The notes beneath the pieces were generated by a model. That model worked only from the letters and a program-made list of their open reading frames with translations, ran no database searches and had not been told where the DNA came from. A stretch of 64,000 nt of DNA, from assembly GCF_051414035.1 (NCBI RefSeq), contig NZ_JBLKNW010000003.1, positions 62,001-126,000 on the forward strand, read 5' to 3'. Position numbers and translations under genes: made by a program. Positions 43,572 to 52,325 of this stretch are shown here, piece after piece. This DNA comes from Halosimplex amylolyticum (GTDB lineage Archaea > Halobacteriota > Halobacteria > Halobacteriales > Haloarculaceae). Each line of letters opens with the position of its first letter. Within the stretch, counting starts at the first letter, position 1.

Positions 43572-44432
43572 TCAGACGACGATAACGTCGTTTTCGAGGG
43601 TCCCGATGTCCTCGATGGTGATCTTCACCGTGTCCCCCTCGCGGAGCGTCACGTCGGCCGGCGGGATGATGGAAGTGCCGGTGAGCAGGACGGTCAGTTC
43701 CGGGACGTAGTTGTGACGCCTGAAGTACGAGGCCAGTTCCTCGCAGGTGCGGACCATCTCACCCGTCGAGGTCGACTCCGCGAACACCGACTCCCCGTCG
43801 CGTTCGATGGTCATCGACATCTCCAGGTCGTGCGGGTCGTCGACCAGTGCGACGGCCGGACCGACAGCGCAGCTCCGGTCGTAGATCTTGCTCTGCGGGA
43901 GATACAGCAGGTTGTCGCGCTCGATCGACCGGCTGCACATGTCGTTGCCGACGGTGTAGCCGACGATTTCGCCGTCCAGGAGGACCAGCGAGAGCTCGGG
44001 CTCGGGCGCGTTCCACTCCGAGTCGCCCCTGATACCGACCGCCTCCCCCGGACCGACCGTCCGGGTTGGGGTGGCCTTGAAGTACACTTCGGGACGCTCG
44101 GCCTCGTAGGCGTCGAGGTACGTCTCCCCGAGCCCGCCCTCTTCCTGGCGGTCCTCCTGGCTGATGGCGTAGGTCACCCCCGCCCCCCATATCTCGTCGG
44201 CCCGGACCGGCATCGCCAGATCGCTTTGGATCTCAGACCGTTCGATCGTGGGCGCATCGTCACACAGTGCGGCTGTCAGATCCGCCAGCGGTCGGTCCGC
44301 GATGACCGCCGACCGAGCGAGTTCTCTGAACGAGTCGACCCGAGCGTCGGTCTCGCTCAGGTCGTACAGCTCGTCGCCGCGTTCGACGACAACGGCCGTG
44401 TCCACCCCGTCGCTAGTCTGGAAGTATCTCAT
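43572..44432 (-). CDS. Fumarylacetoacetate hydrolase (FAH) family, probable 2-keto-3-deoxy sugar-acid dehydratase
   Basis: 286 residues from the ATG at 44432. The C-terminal FAH domain shows TPTRTVGPGEAVGIRGDSEW, the metal-binding EPELSLVLLDGEIVGYTVGND and SIERDNLLYLPQSKIYDRS, and STGEMVRTCEELASYF. In archaeal oxidative pentose pathways an FAH-family enzyme converts 2-keto-3-deoxy-pentonate to 2-oxoglutarate semialdehyde, and this sequence has the N-terminal extension expected of that group; acylpyruvase activity is the alternative. Two GTTCCG-N7-CGGAAY sites lie upstream in the 651-base region shared with the divergent GH51 gene. Confidence 0.85.
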   Translation of the reverse strand: MRYFQTSDGVDTAVVVERGDELYDLSETDARVDSFRELARSAVIADRPLADLTAALCDDAPTIERSEIQSDLAMPVRADEIWGAGVTYAISQEDRQEEGGLGETYLDAYEAERPEVYFKATPTRTVGPGEAVGIRGDSEWNAPEPELSLVLLDGEIVGYTVGNDMCSRSIERDNLLYLPQSKIYDRSCAVGPAVALVDDPHDLEMSMTIERDGESVFAESTSTGEMVRTCEELASYFRRHNYVPELTVLLTGTSIIPPADVTLREGDTVKITIEDIGTLENDVIVV

Positions 44433-44621
44433 TCGTCCAGTTCCGATATTCGCTGTATAGGATAAATAGGTTACCCCGGTCCCGGCAGATCGCAGGTGAC
44501 CGGTGCGTCCACTGCGCACGCATCGCTATCGCCGGCGTCCCGCTATCGCCGGTGTCCGCGACCCCCTCGTGCGTCGGCGTCGTTTCGATGACGTCGACAC
44601 CGTTCCCTGTGTGACGACGGC

Positions 44622-44640
44622 GTTCCGAAATAGTCGGAAT
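44622..44640. promoter_or_regulatory. Candidate IclR operator, GTTCCG-N7-CGGAAT
   Basis: GTTCCGAAATAGTCGGAAT shares arms and 7-base spacing with the sites at 43322 and 44890; it lies 190 bases upstream of the FAH-family gene. Confidence 0.5.
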
Positions 44641-44889
44641 GCCGGCACAGGATCGGCCGTCCACTGCCAGACAATGAGATTACAGTATTACTGGTGTAAT
44701 CTGCCTGATTTCTACACTATCATTTGTGATTGGCAAAGAGAACCACAACTTCGAGAAACAGTGGCGCGATTGTCTATAATGGTCGTTCATGGAGCTTCGC
44801 TATGGTGGGAGGGAACAGTGTAATCAGGTACTCGACTGGTAGTTCCGGACTGCGGACACGCAGACGGCCGCCTGAGCGAGTAGAGCGGT

Positions 44890-44908
44890 GTTCCGGCCAT
44901 CTCGGAAC
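44890..44908. promoter_or_regulatory. Candidate IclR operator, GTTCCG-N7-CGGAAC
   Basis: GTTCCGGCCATCTCGGAAC has perfect 6-base arms and lies 176 bases upstream of the GH51 start. Confidence 0.55.
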
Positions 44909-45083
44909 TACGTCGGGGCGTCACGCTGTGGACGGATACTCCGCAGACGACGGCGGCAGGCAGTGAATCCCCTCCACACTCTACTGAGGAGCGCCGGCGT
45001 AGCCCGGCCGGGCGAACGAGACTTGCGGAGCAGATCCCCCCGACCGGTTGTTTTATTGGCTCGTCACTGGAGCATACAGTCGT

Positions 45084-46580
45084 ATGCCAGACGCTCGCAT
45101 AGCGGTACATCCGGAGGCGCGCATCGACCGTATCGAACCCGAACTCCACGGGCACTTCTCGGAGCATCTCGGGCGCTGTGTCTACGACGGTATCTGGCAC
45201 GACGAGACCGTCGACGGCGAGGGGTTCCGCGAGGACGTCGTCGGCCTCCTCGAGGACCTCGACCTGCCCGTGCTCCGCTGGCCGGGCGGCTGTTTCGCCG
45301 ACGACTATCACTGGGAGGACGGCGTCGGCGAGGACCGTCCCCGCCGACGGAACCTCTTCTGGGCGCAGGGCCGCGAGGAGGTGCCGGAAGAGCCCAACAG
45401 CTTCGGCACCCACGAGTTCCTCGAACTCTGCGAGCGCATCGACACCGAGCCGTACCTCGCCCTGAACGTCGGGTCGGGCGACCCCCAGGAGGCCGCCGAC
45501 TGGGTCGAGTACTGCACCTACGGCGGCGACACGGCGCTGGCCGACCGCCGACGGGAAAACGGTCGCGAGGACCCCTTCGACGTGCCCTACTGGGGCATCG
45601 GCAACGAGAACTGGGGGTGTGGCGGCCAGATGTCGCCCGAGCAGTACGCCCGAGAGTACCGCCGCTTCGCCACGTACGTCGGGACGATGGACCACCTGAT
45701 GGCCGACCAGGAGTTCGACCTGATCGCCTGCGGCTTCGAGGACCACGAGTGGAACCGCCGGTTCATGGAGGAGGTCAGTGAGTCCGCCTGGGGCGCCGAG
45801 TTCCCGCTGGACCACCTGACGCTGCACCACTACTACGGCCGGACCATGTCCGTCGTGGAGACCGAGGACGACGAGACGTTCGACCGGTTCCTCGTCGAGG
45901 CGCTCGAGATGGACGAACACATCGAACGGATCGCCGCTGCGATCAACGCGTCGGCGACGACGCGCGACATCGGTGTCATCATCGACGAGTGGGGGGCCTG
46001 GCATACCGAGTCAGTGGCCGAGACCGGCCTCGAACAGCCCGGGACCGTCGTCGACGCCCTCTCGGCCGCCGCCGTGCTCGATATCTTCAACCACCACGCG
46101 GACGTGATGACGATGGGTAACATCGCCCAGACCGTCAACGTCCTCCAGTGTCTCGTCGAGACCGAGGGCGACGACGCCTGGGCCCGCCCCACCTACCACG
46201 TCTTCGACCTGTACTCGCCCCACCAGGGCAACGACGCCGTCCGTACTTCCGTCGACGCGCCCACCCGCGAGGTCGAGAACAAGGACGACGACCTCCCGCT
46301 GGTCGGCGCCTCGGCCTCTCTGTCCGACGACGGGACCTACGTCACGCTCACGAACCTCGACCTCCGGGGTGAGCACTCGGTCGAGATCGACGTCGAGAAC
46401 GCCGACCCCGACGCCGTCGACGCGCAGATCCTCTTCGGCGACCAGGAACACGACGCCGTGGTGGACGCCGACAACGCCGCGTCGTTCGAGCCCGAATCGT
46501 TCGACGTCGGCGTCGAGAACGACGGGACGCTCACGGCCGACCTCCCGCCGTCGACCGTCGTCGGCGTCTCGATCCGATAA
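45084..46580 (+). CDS. GH51 family alpha-L-arabinofuranosidase
   Basis: 498 residues, the usual GH51 length. The N-terminal ELHGHFSEHLGRCVYDGIW is the family signature. The acid/base Glu is in WGIGNENWGCGG (about residue 178) and the nucleophile Glu in GVIIDEWGAWH (about 304). The C-terminal beta-sandwich (about 390-498) is the standard family domain. There is no signal peptide, so it should cut intracellular arabino-oligosaccharides. A TATA-like TTTTATT 27-33 bases upstream fits a leaderless transcript from 45084; an in-frame start at 45048 would lie upstream of that element. Together with four GH127 genes it supports arabinan or arabinose-decorated glycans as the island's target. Confidence 0.93.
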   Translation: MPDARIAVHPEARIDRIEPELHGHFSEHLGRCVYDGIWHDETVDGEGFREDVVGLLEDLDLPVLRWPGGCFADDYHWEDGVGEDRPRRRNLFWAQGREEVPEEPNSFGTHEFLELCERIDTEPYLALNVGSGDPQEAADWVEYCTYGGDTALADRRRENGREDPFDVPYWGIGNENWGCGGQMSPEQYAREYRRFATYVGTMDHLMADQEFDLIACGFEDHEWNRRFMEEVSESAWGAEFPLDHLTLHHYYGRTMSVVETEDDETFDRFLVEALEMDEHIERIAAAINASATTRDIGVIIDEWGAWHTESVAETGLEQPGTVVDALSAAAVLDIFNHHADVMTMGNIAQTVNVLQCLVETEGDDAWARPTYHVFDLYSPHQGNDAVRTSVDAPTREVENKDDDLPLVGASASLSDDGTYVTLTNLDLRGEHSVEIDVENADPDAVDAQILFGDQEHDAVVDADNAASFEPESFDVGVENDGTLTADLPPSTVVGVSIR

Positions 46581-46638
46581 CCGCTCCCGGGACACCCGGG
46601 AGGCCCCTCCGCCCGCATCGACCACGGTTAGATAATGA

Positions 46639-46825
46639 TTAATCGTTACTGATATTCGAGAATCTGCGCTCGTCTTTAGGGCGATGCGAGACGTCGACAG
46701 GCGCCGGAAATTCGACCGGTCGTGAGAACGAGACCCTCACCGCGTCGTCGGGCGCCCAGGTCCGCTCGACGGAGACGTCGTCGTCGCCCACAGGCCCGAA
46801 GGCGGCCGCATCCGGGACCGCCCCG
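46639..46825 (-). pseudogene. Possible remnant of a GH127-type beta domain
   Basis: The minus strand is open and reads VSVERTWAPDD and VRVSFSRPVEFPAPVDV before a TAA at 46639. The phrase resembles the C-terminal beta-domain of the intact GH127 genes here (VSVEQAWNPGD, VTLSFSLPVDAL in copy 2). No start or active-site region is present. The match is short and could be chance. Confidence 0.3.
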
Positions 46826-46842
46826 GCCGTTCCTGGAGAACC

Positions 46843-48438
46843 CTACAGATCAGCGTCGAGGTGGTCGGCGGCCTTGAGCGCGAGCGCGACGATGGTGAGC
46901 GTGGGGTTCATCGCGCCGCTGGTCGGGAAGACGCTGCTCGATGCGACCGTGAGGTTGTCGAGGTCGTGGGTCCGGAGCCGGTGGTCGACGACGCTGTCGG
47001 TCGGGTCCGTCCCCATCCGCGTCGTGCCGGCGGGGTGGCGGGCGGCGCCCGGGTGATGGACGTCCGTCTGGCCGGTTATCTGCGTGTCCATCGACGAGAG
47101 GATCCGGCGTTGGACCGACTGGGCCCGTTCCAGGGACGCGACGGCGTGGTCGCCGACGTCCCAGGAGACGTCCGGGACGGGGTTGCCGTGGTCGTCCGTC
47201 TCGTCGGTGTCGAGCGTGACGCGGTTCGTCGGGTCGGGCAACTGCTCGACGAGGGCGCCTATCTGGAGGTGGTTGCCGAACTCGAAGTCGACGGCCTCCT
47301 GCAGGTCCGTGCCCCACCGCCCGTCCCCGAGCGCGAGGTCCAGCGGCGACGGGCCTGCGTAGTTGAAGAATTCCAGTTTGATGCTCCCCGGGGTCGGTTC
47401 CTCGTGGTCGTAGAACTGGTGGGACTCGCTGGTGATGAAGCCGATCTCGTGCTGTTCGGTCCGCTCCAGCAGGAGTGCGTTCGTGCCCGCGAAGGCGTGT
47501 TCCATCAGGTAGCGTCCCACCACACCAGAGGAGTTGGCCAGTCCGTCGGGGTACTGTTCGGACTTCGACAGCAGCAACAGGCGCGGCGTCTCGATGCCGC
47601 CACAGGCCACCACGAACTGGCGTGCCTCCTGTCGGTGTTCGGTCCCGTCGGGGGTGGCGTAGACGGCGGCCTCGACGCGTTCGCCGTCGGGGCCGTGTTC
47701 GAGGCGCTGGACCGGCGCCCGGTCGACGACGCGTGCGCCTTCTTCCTCGGCTTTCCGGACGTGAACGGTCGCGTCGTACTTGGCGCCCGAGGGACAGACC
47801 GGCGCACACGTGCCCCAGCCCTGGCACGCCGACCGACCGTCGTACGGTTCGCTGTTGCGCGCCTGCGGGACCGAGTGGACCGCGATGTCGAGTTCCTCGC
47901 AGGCCGCGGCGAACAGCGAGTCAGAGTAACTCGGCGGGAACCGCTCCATCGGGAACGATGCCTCGCGGGGCGGGGCGAAGGGGTTGTCCTCGCTTCCGGC
48001 GACGCCCATCTCGCGCTCGGCCTCGGCGTAGTAGGGCCGCAGGTCGGCGTAGGAGATCGGCCAGTCGGTGCCGAGGCCGTATCGGGACTCCATCTCGAAG
48101 TCCTTCTCGTGAAAGCGCGGCGTGAGTCCCAGCCAGTGCAGCGTCGTCCCGCCGACGCCTTTCACGCGTGTCGTGTTCAGCGGGTAGTCGACGGTTCCGC
48201 TCGACGTGTAGGCGTCGCGCGGTCCGCCCATGTCCCAGACGTCGGTCCACCCGTGGGCGGGACGCAGGTGGCGCTCCATCCGGCGCTGTCGGTCGGCGAA
48301 ATCGAACCGCGGGCCCGCCTCGAGGACGACCACCTCGTGGCCGCGCTCGGCGAGCGTGGCAGCGGTGACGGCGCCAGCGGGGCCTGATCCGACGATACAG
48401 ACGTCGACCCGGGCGGACGGTGTCCGTGGCCCGCTCAC
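46843..48438 (-). CDS. GMC family oxidoreductase (gluconate/sugar dehydrogenase FAD subunit-like), copy A
   Basis: 531 residues. The FAD-binding motif is VDVCIVGSGPAGAVTAATLAE-like at residue about 10. A conserved Cys-rich segment, CQGWGTCAPVCPSGAKY (about 207-223), is typical of the gluconate-2-dehydrogenase/sorbitol dehydrogenase branch. The C-terminal GMC motif includes RHPAGTTRMG and SSSVFPTSGAMNPTLT. Enzymes of this branch oxidise sugars, polyols or aldonic acids and pass electrons to a membrane partner. No small subunit is adjacent to this copy. It is about as long as copy B at 54432 and nearly identical in several DNA blocks. It is divergent from the second ABC cassette. Confidence 0.88.
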   Translation of the reverse strand: MSGPRTPSARVDVCIVGSGPAGAVTAATLAERGHEVVVLEAGPRFDFADRQRRMERHLRPAHGWTDVWDMGGPRDAYTSSGTVDYPLNTTRVKGVGGTTLHWLGLTPRFHEKDFEMESRYGLGTDWPISYADLRPYYAEAEREMGVAGSEDNPFAPPREASFPMERFPPSYSDSLFAAACEELDIAVHSVPQARNSEPYDGRSACQGWGTCAPVCPSGAKYDATVHVRKAEEEGARVVDRAPVQRLEHGPDGERVEAAVYATPDGTEHRQEARQFVVACGGIETPRLLLLSKSEQYPDGLANSSGVVGRYLMEHAFAGTNALLLERTEQHEIGFITSESHQFYDHEEPTPGSIKLEFFNYAGPSPLDLALGDGRWGTDLQEAVDFEFGNHLQIGALVEQLPDPTNRVTLDTDETDDHGNPVPDVSWDVGDHAVASLERAQSVQRRILSSMDTQITGQTDVHHPGAARHPAGTTRMGTDPTDSVVDHRLRTHDLDNLTVASSSVFPTSGAMNPTLTIVALALKAADHLDADL

Positions 48439-48590
48439 CGTCCACCCCGTCGCGCAGGCGTCGTGACCCCGGGACCAGTCGCTCTCTCGGAACGCATACT
48501 CCCCGATATCGGGATGGGACGGTTAACTGTTTCGTCGGTAGTGAACAGATGGCCGAAGATATTTTAACAGGTCCCGGCATATGAGGCGAT

Positions 48591-49757
48591 ATGGCTAGTG
48601 TTAACATCGACGACGTGACGAAAATCTACGAGGATAGCGACGAGGGGCGGATACTGGCCGTCGATGGCGTCAGTCTGGAGGTCGAGGACGGCGAGTTCGT
48701 GACCATCGTCGGCCCGTCGGGGTCGGGGAAGTCGACGCTGCTGCGGATGGTCGCCGGCCTCGAGGACATCACCGAGGGGACGATGAAGATCGGGGACCGG
48801 GTCATCAACGACGTCCAGCCCCAGGACAGGGGGGTGGCGATGGTGTTCCAGAACTACGCGCTGTACCCCCACATGACCGCCCGGAAGAACATGTCTTACG
48901 GGCTGAAACTGACCTCGGACCTCTCGGACGAGGAAGTCGGGGAACGCGTCGAGGAGGCCGCCGAGATGATGGGGATCGAAGACCAGCTGGATAAGAAGCC
49001 GGGGAGCCTCTCGGGCGGCCAGCAACAGCGCGTCGCCACCGGCCGGGCGATCGTGCGCGACCCCGAGGTGTTCCTGTTCGACGAACCCCTCTCGAACCTC
49101 GACGCGAAACTGCGCGTCCACATGCGGACGGAACTCCAGCGCATCCAGGAGGAGCTCGGGACGACCTCGATCTACGTGACCCACGACCAGGAGGAGGCCA
49201 TGACGATGTCCGACCGGATCGTCGTTCTGGACGCGGGGCAGATCCAGCAGGTCGGGACGCCAGAGGAGATCTACAACGAACCCGCGAACCTGTTCGTCGC
49301 CGACTTCGTCGGCAGCCCGTCGATGAACACCTTCGACGTCAAGTTGGACGGCAACACGCTTGTGGGCGAGGCCTTCGACTACCACCTCTCGGAACAGCAC
49401 CTCGAACAGGTCAGAGAGCACGCGAGCGACGGGGAAGAGCTCATCCTGGGGATCCGCCCGGAGAACATCCACCTGGCCGAGGGCACCGAAGAGAACGCCA
49501 TCCAGGCGCACCTCGACGTCCGCGAGCCGATTGGCAGCGACAACTACCTCTATCTCACGATGGGCGAAGAGGAGTGTCGGGTCCGCGTCCCCGGCGACGT
49601 CAAACCCGAGGAGGGGACCGACATCACGGTCCGGTTCGACGAGTCGAACCTCCACCTCTTCCGCCAGAAGACCGGCCGGAACGTCCTCGCGGATATCGAA
49701 CCGACGGCCCAGGCGCAGGCATCCGGGGAGAGTTCGGTCGCAACCGCCGAAGACTGA
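48591..49757 (+). CDS. CUT1 ABC importer, ATP-binding subunit (MalK/UgpC-type)
   Basis: 388 residues. Walker A GPSGSGKST, Q-loop MVFQNYALYPH, signature LSGGQQQRVATG, Walker B FLFDEPLSNLDAKLR and H-loop VTHDQEEAM are all intact. The C-terminal TOBE-type domain has ILGIRPENIHLAEGT and a 25-residue low-complexity tail. Unlike the first importer, the ATPase here comes first, followed by binding protein and permeases, so the two cassettes are not simple duplicates. A TATA-like ATATTTTAAC lies near 48558, about 30 bases upstream. Confidence 0.93.
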   Translation: MASVNIDDVTKIYEDSDEGRILAVDGVSLEVEDGEFVTIVGPSGSGKSTLLRMVAGLEDITEGTMKIGDRVINDVQPQDRGVAMVFQNYALYPHMTARKNMSYGLKLTSDLSDEEVGERVEEAAEMMGIEDQLDKKPGSLSGGQQQRVATGRAIVRDPEVFLFDEPLSNLDAKLRVHMRTELQRIQEELGTTSIYVTHDQEEAMTMSDRIVVLDAGQIQQVGTPEEIYNEPANLFVADFVGSPSMNTFDVKLDGNTLVGEAFDYHLSEQHLEQVREHASDGEELILGIRPENIHLAEGTEENAIQAHLDVREPIGSDNYLYLTMGEEECRVRVPGDVKPEEGTDITVRFDESNLHLFRQKTGRNVLADIEPTAQAQASGESSVATAED

Positions 49758-49915
49758 GGCTGCCCTCGACCCGGTCCGACCCCGGACGCACAAATCCACT
49801 CTTCTCTCCCGACGCGGCTCTCCCCCCGGTCACAACCGACCCGTCCCCGACACGATCTCTCGATGCTCTTTCCGCGTCGAGCGGATGGGATTTCCGTTCC
49901 GTCCGGTAACCCCGC

Positions 49916-49933
49916 CGGTATATTTATATACCG
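49916..49933. promoter_or_regulatory. Palindromic promoter element CGGTATAT-TT-ATATACCG
   Basis: Perfect 8-base arms with the TATA box inside, ending 20 bases before the ATG of the binding-protein gene. It indicates a separate, probably regulated, leaderless promoter inside the cassette. Confidence 0.55.
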
Positions 49934-49952
49934 CCGTTCAATATGCTCACCT

Positions 49953-51362
49953 ATGTCATTCGATGACAACGGCGTTAACAAGCGTCGTCGCAGATTCATC
50001 AAGGCGGCCGGTATCGCTGGCACTGTCGGACTCGCCGGGTGTAGCAGCGGCGGCGACGGTGGCGACGGCGGCGGCGACGGTGGCGACGGTGGCGACGGCG
50101 GCGGCGACGGTGGCGACGGTGGTGGCGGAACCGCGACCACGACGCCATCGGCGACGCCGCCGGACGCGGATACGGTCCTCACGTACTGGACGCTGTTCGG
50201 CGGCGGGGACGGCGTCGTGATGTCCAACATCATCGACAAGTTCAACCAGGAGCGCCCGCTGGGCGACGGCGTCGGCATCCGGCGCCAGCGCGTCCCGTGG
50301 GACCAGTACTACGACCGGCTGTTCACGTCGTTGACCGGCGGCGCCGCGCCCGACATGGGGATCATGCACGGGTCGCTGCTGCGCCGGTTCAGTGACGTCC
50401 TCGTCGACCCGACGCAGTACCTCGACGCCGGTATCGAAGAGGAGTATCTCAACACTCACGCCGACCTGGTCACGATCAACGGCGAGGCCCAGGCGCTGCC
50501 GATGGACTTCCACCCGGCCGGGATCTACTACAACAAGACGATCTTCGAGGAAGCGGGACTCGACCCCGAGAGCCCGCCGAGCAACTGGGAGGAGTTCAAG
50601 GCAGCGGGTGACGCGATCGTCTCGGAGACCGACAACCACGCGTGGGTACCGACGCCGTACAACGACGGGGTCGGTTCCTACCGCGCCTGGAGCAGCTGGG
50701 TCAAGCAGGCCGGCGGGGAACTGTTCAACGACGACGCCAGCGAACCCAAGTTCAACAACGACGTGGCCCAGGAGATGATCCAGACGTTCTACGACATGAC
50801 CGGCGACTGGGGCTGGGCCGAGCAGACCTCCGAGGAGAACTGGGGCAACCGCGTCTTCCAGAACGGCAACCTCGGGATGGTCACCAACGGGACGTGGTAC
50901 GTCAACGTCATGCGCGAACTCGACGACTTCGACTGGGGCTTCTTCAAGCCCTACGTCGCGCCCGGTCACGAGCAAAACGCCGCCTGGGCGGACGGGCACA
51001 CCATCATCCTGCCCCAGAGCGCGGACCGCAACGAGGAGAAGACCCGACTGGCCGCCGAGGCCGCCAACTGGATCACCACCCAGAACCCCGAGTGGGGGAC
51101 CGAGGCGGGCCACCTTCCGGCCGGCCGGGAGATAAACGAGTCCGGTGCGCTCGAGGAGTCGCCGGTCTACGACCAGACGCTGAGCAAGTTCCTCGAGATG
51201 GCCGAAAACGAGGAGTACTTTTTCCACCCGCAGTGGCCGCAGGGTGACCCGAACGACGAGTCCAACTGGAGCTGGCTGGTCGACGTCTGGGCGCACAACG
51301 CCGAGCCCGAAGAGGGCCTCCAGTCGGGCTACGACACGGTCAACAACTCGCTCGGGAACTGA
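49953..51362 (+). CDS. CUT1 ABC importer, sugar-binding lipoprotein
   Basis: 469 residues from the ATG at 49953. The N-terminus has RRRRFIK followed by a hydrophobic stretch and lipobox LAGC (lipid Cys at 30), a Tat lipoprotein signal. A Gly-Asp low-complexity linker (about 32-60) leads into a family-1 solute-binding fold (TYWTLFGGGDGVV, YYNKTIFEEAGLDPESPPSNW, GNLGMVTNGTWYVNV). An in-frame upstream ATG at 49863 would bury the signal and is rejected. It precedes two permeases by 24 bases. Confidence 0.92.
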   Translation: MSFDDNGVNKRRRRFIKAAGIAGTVGLAGCSSGGDGGDGGGDGGDGGDGGGDGGDGGGGTATTTPSATPPDADTVLTYWTLFGGGDGVVMSNIIDKFNQERPLGDGVGIRRQRVPWDQYYDRLFTSLTGGAAPDMGIMHGSLLRRFSDVLVDPTQYLDAGIEEEYLNTHADLVTINGEAQALPMDFHPAGIYYNKTIFEEAGLDPESPPSNWEEFKAAGDAIVSETDNHAWVPTPYNDGVGSYRAWSSWVKQAGGELFNDDASEPKFNNDVAQEMIQTFYDMTGDWGWAEQTSEENWGNRVFQNGNLGMVTNGTWYVNVMRELDDFDWGFFKPYVAPGHEQNAAWADGHTIILPQSADRNEEKTRLAAEAANWITTQNPEWGTEAGHLPAGREINESGALEESPVYDQTLSKFLEMAENEEYFFHPQWPQGDPNDESNWSWLVDVWAHNAEPEEGLQSGYDTVNNSLGN

Positions 51363-51386
51363 CCCCGGCGACCTACACCACCTATC

Positions 51387-52325
51387 ATGTCGATACGCAA
51401 TCGATTGTCTGGGCTGACGCGGACCGAGGAGGGCCGCAAGCGCCAGAGCATCGGTGGGATCAGCTGGGAGACCATCCAGGGCTACCTCTGGGCGCTTCCG
51501 TACCTGGCCGCGTTCGCCGTGTTCCTCCTGTGGCCCCTGGCCAAGGGGCTGTGGATGAGCGCGCACGACTGGAACCCGCTGCTCCCGTCGGAGTCGGAGT
51601 GGATCGGGATCCAGAACTACGTGGAGCTCCTGAACGACCCGTTCTTCTGGAGCGCCCTCTGGAACACGATCTACTTCGTGGTGCTGACCGTGGCTCCGAT
51701 GGTGGTCCTGAGCCTCGCCCTCGCGCTGGGCGTCAACCGCAACGTGAAGGGCAAGACTGCGCTCCGGACTATCTACTTCAGCCCCTACGTGTTGACGATC
51801 GCGGTCGTGGCGATCATCTGGCTGGAGTTCCTCTCGACGGACTTCGGCCCGATCAACTACTACCTGAACCTGTTCTTCGGGATCCGGCCCCAGTGGTTGA
51901 CCTCGGAGCTGTTGGCGATGCCGTCGCTGGCGATGACGACGGTCTGGTGGCTGCTGGGATTCAACTTCATCATCCTGCTCGCGGCCCGCCAGAACGTCCC
52001 CGAGCGGCTCTACGAGGCCGCGCGGCTCGACGGCGCCAGCACCTGGCGCCAGTTCCGGGACATCACGGTCCCGCAGATGCGAAACGCCCTGCTGTTCGTC
52101 GTCATCATCCAGTTCATCTACCAGTTCCAGGTCTTCGGGCAGCCCTACGTCATGACCGGCGGCGGGCCCAGCCAGTCGACGCGGACGATCGTCTACTACC
52201 TCTACCAGTCGGCGTTCAACCAGCAGTCCTTCGGCTACGCCGCGGCGATCGGGTACATCCTCTTCGCCATCCTGGTCGGGATCTCGCTCGTGAACTACTA
52301 CGTCATCGGAGGAAACAATGAGTGA
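51387..52325 (+). CDS. CUT1 ABC importer, permease (MalF-type)
   Basis: 312 residues with six predicted helices; the first is LWALPYLAAFAVFLLWPLA (about 31-49). The EAA loop is YEAARLDGASTWRQFRDIT. The stop overlaps the next permease by 8 bases, implying coupled translation. Phrases such as PYVMTGGGPSQSTRTIVYYL are typical of CUT1 channels. Confidence 0.92.
   Translation: MSIRNRLSGLTRTEEGRKRQSIGGISWETIQGYLWALPYLAAFAVFLLWPLAKGLWMSAHDWNPLLPSESEWIGIQNYVELLNDPFFWSALWNTIYFVVLTVAPMVVLSLALALGVNRNVKGKTALRTIYFSPYVLTIAVVAIIWLEFLSTDFGPINYYLNLFFGIRPQWLTSELLAMPSLAMTTVWWLLGFNFIILLAARQNVPERLYEAARLDGASTWRQFRDITVPQMRNALLFVVIIQFIYQFQVFGQPYVMTGGGPSQSTRTIVYYLYQSAFNQQSFGYAAAIGYILFAILVGISLVNYYVIGGNNE

Larger units (their letters stand above)
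44433..45083. other. Divergent regulatory region between FAH-family and GH51 genes
   Basis: No supported gene. Besides two candidate operators it has a locally AT-rich patch (44690-44780). The GH51 promoter TTTTATT lies at 45051-45057, 27-33 bases before the ATG at 45084. Confidence 0.5.
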
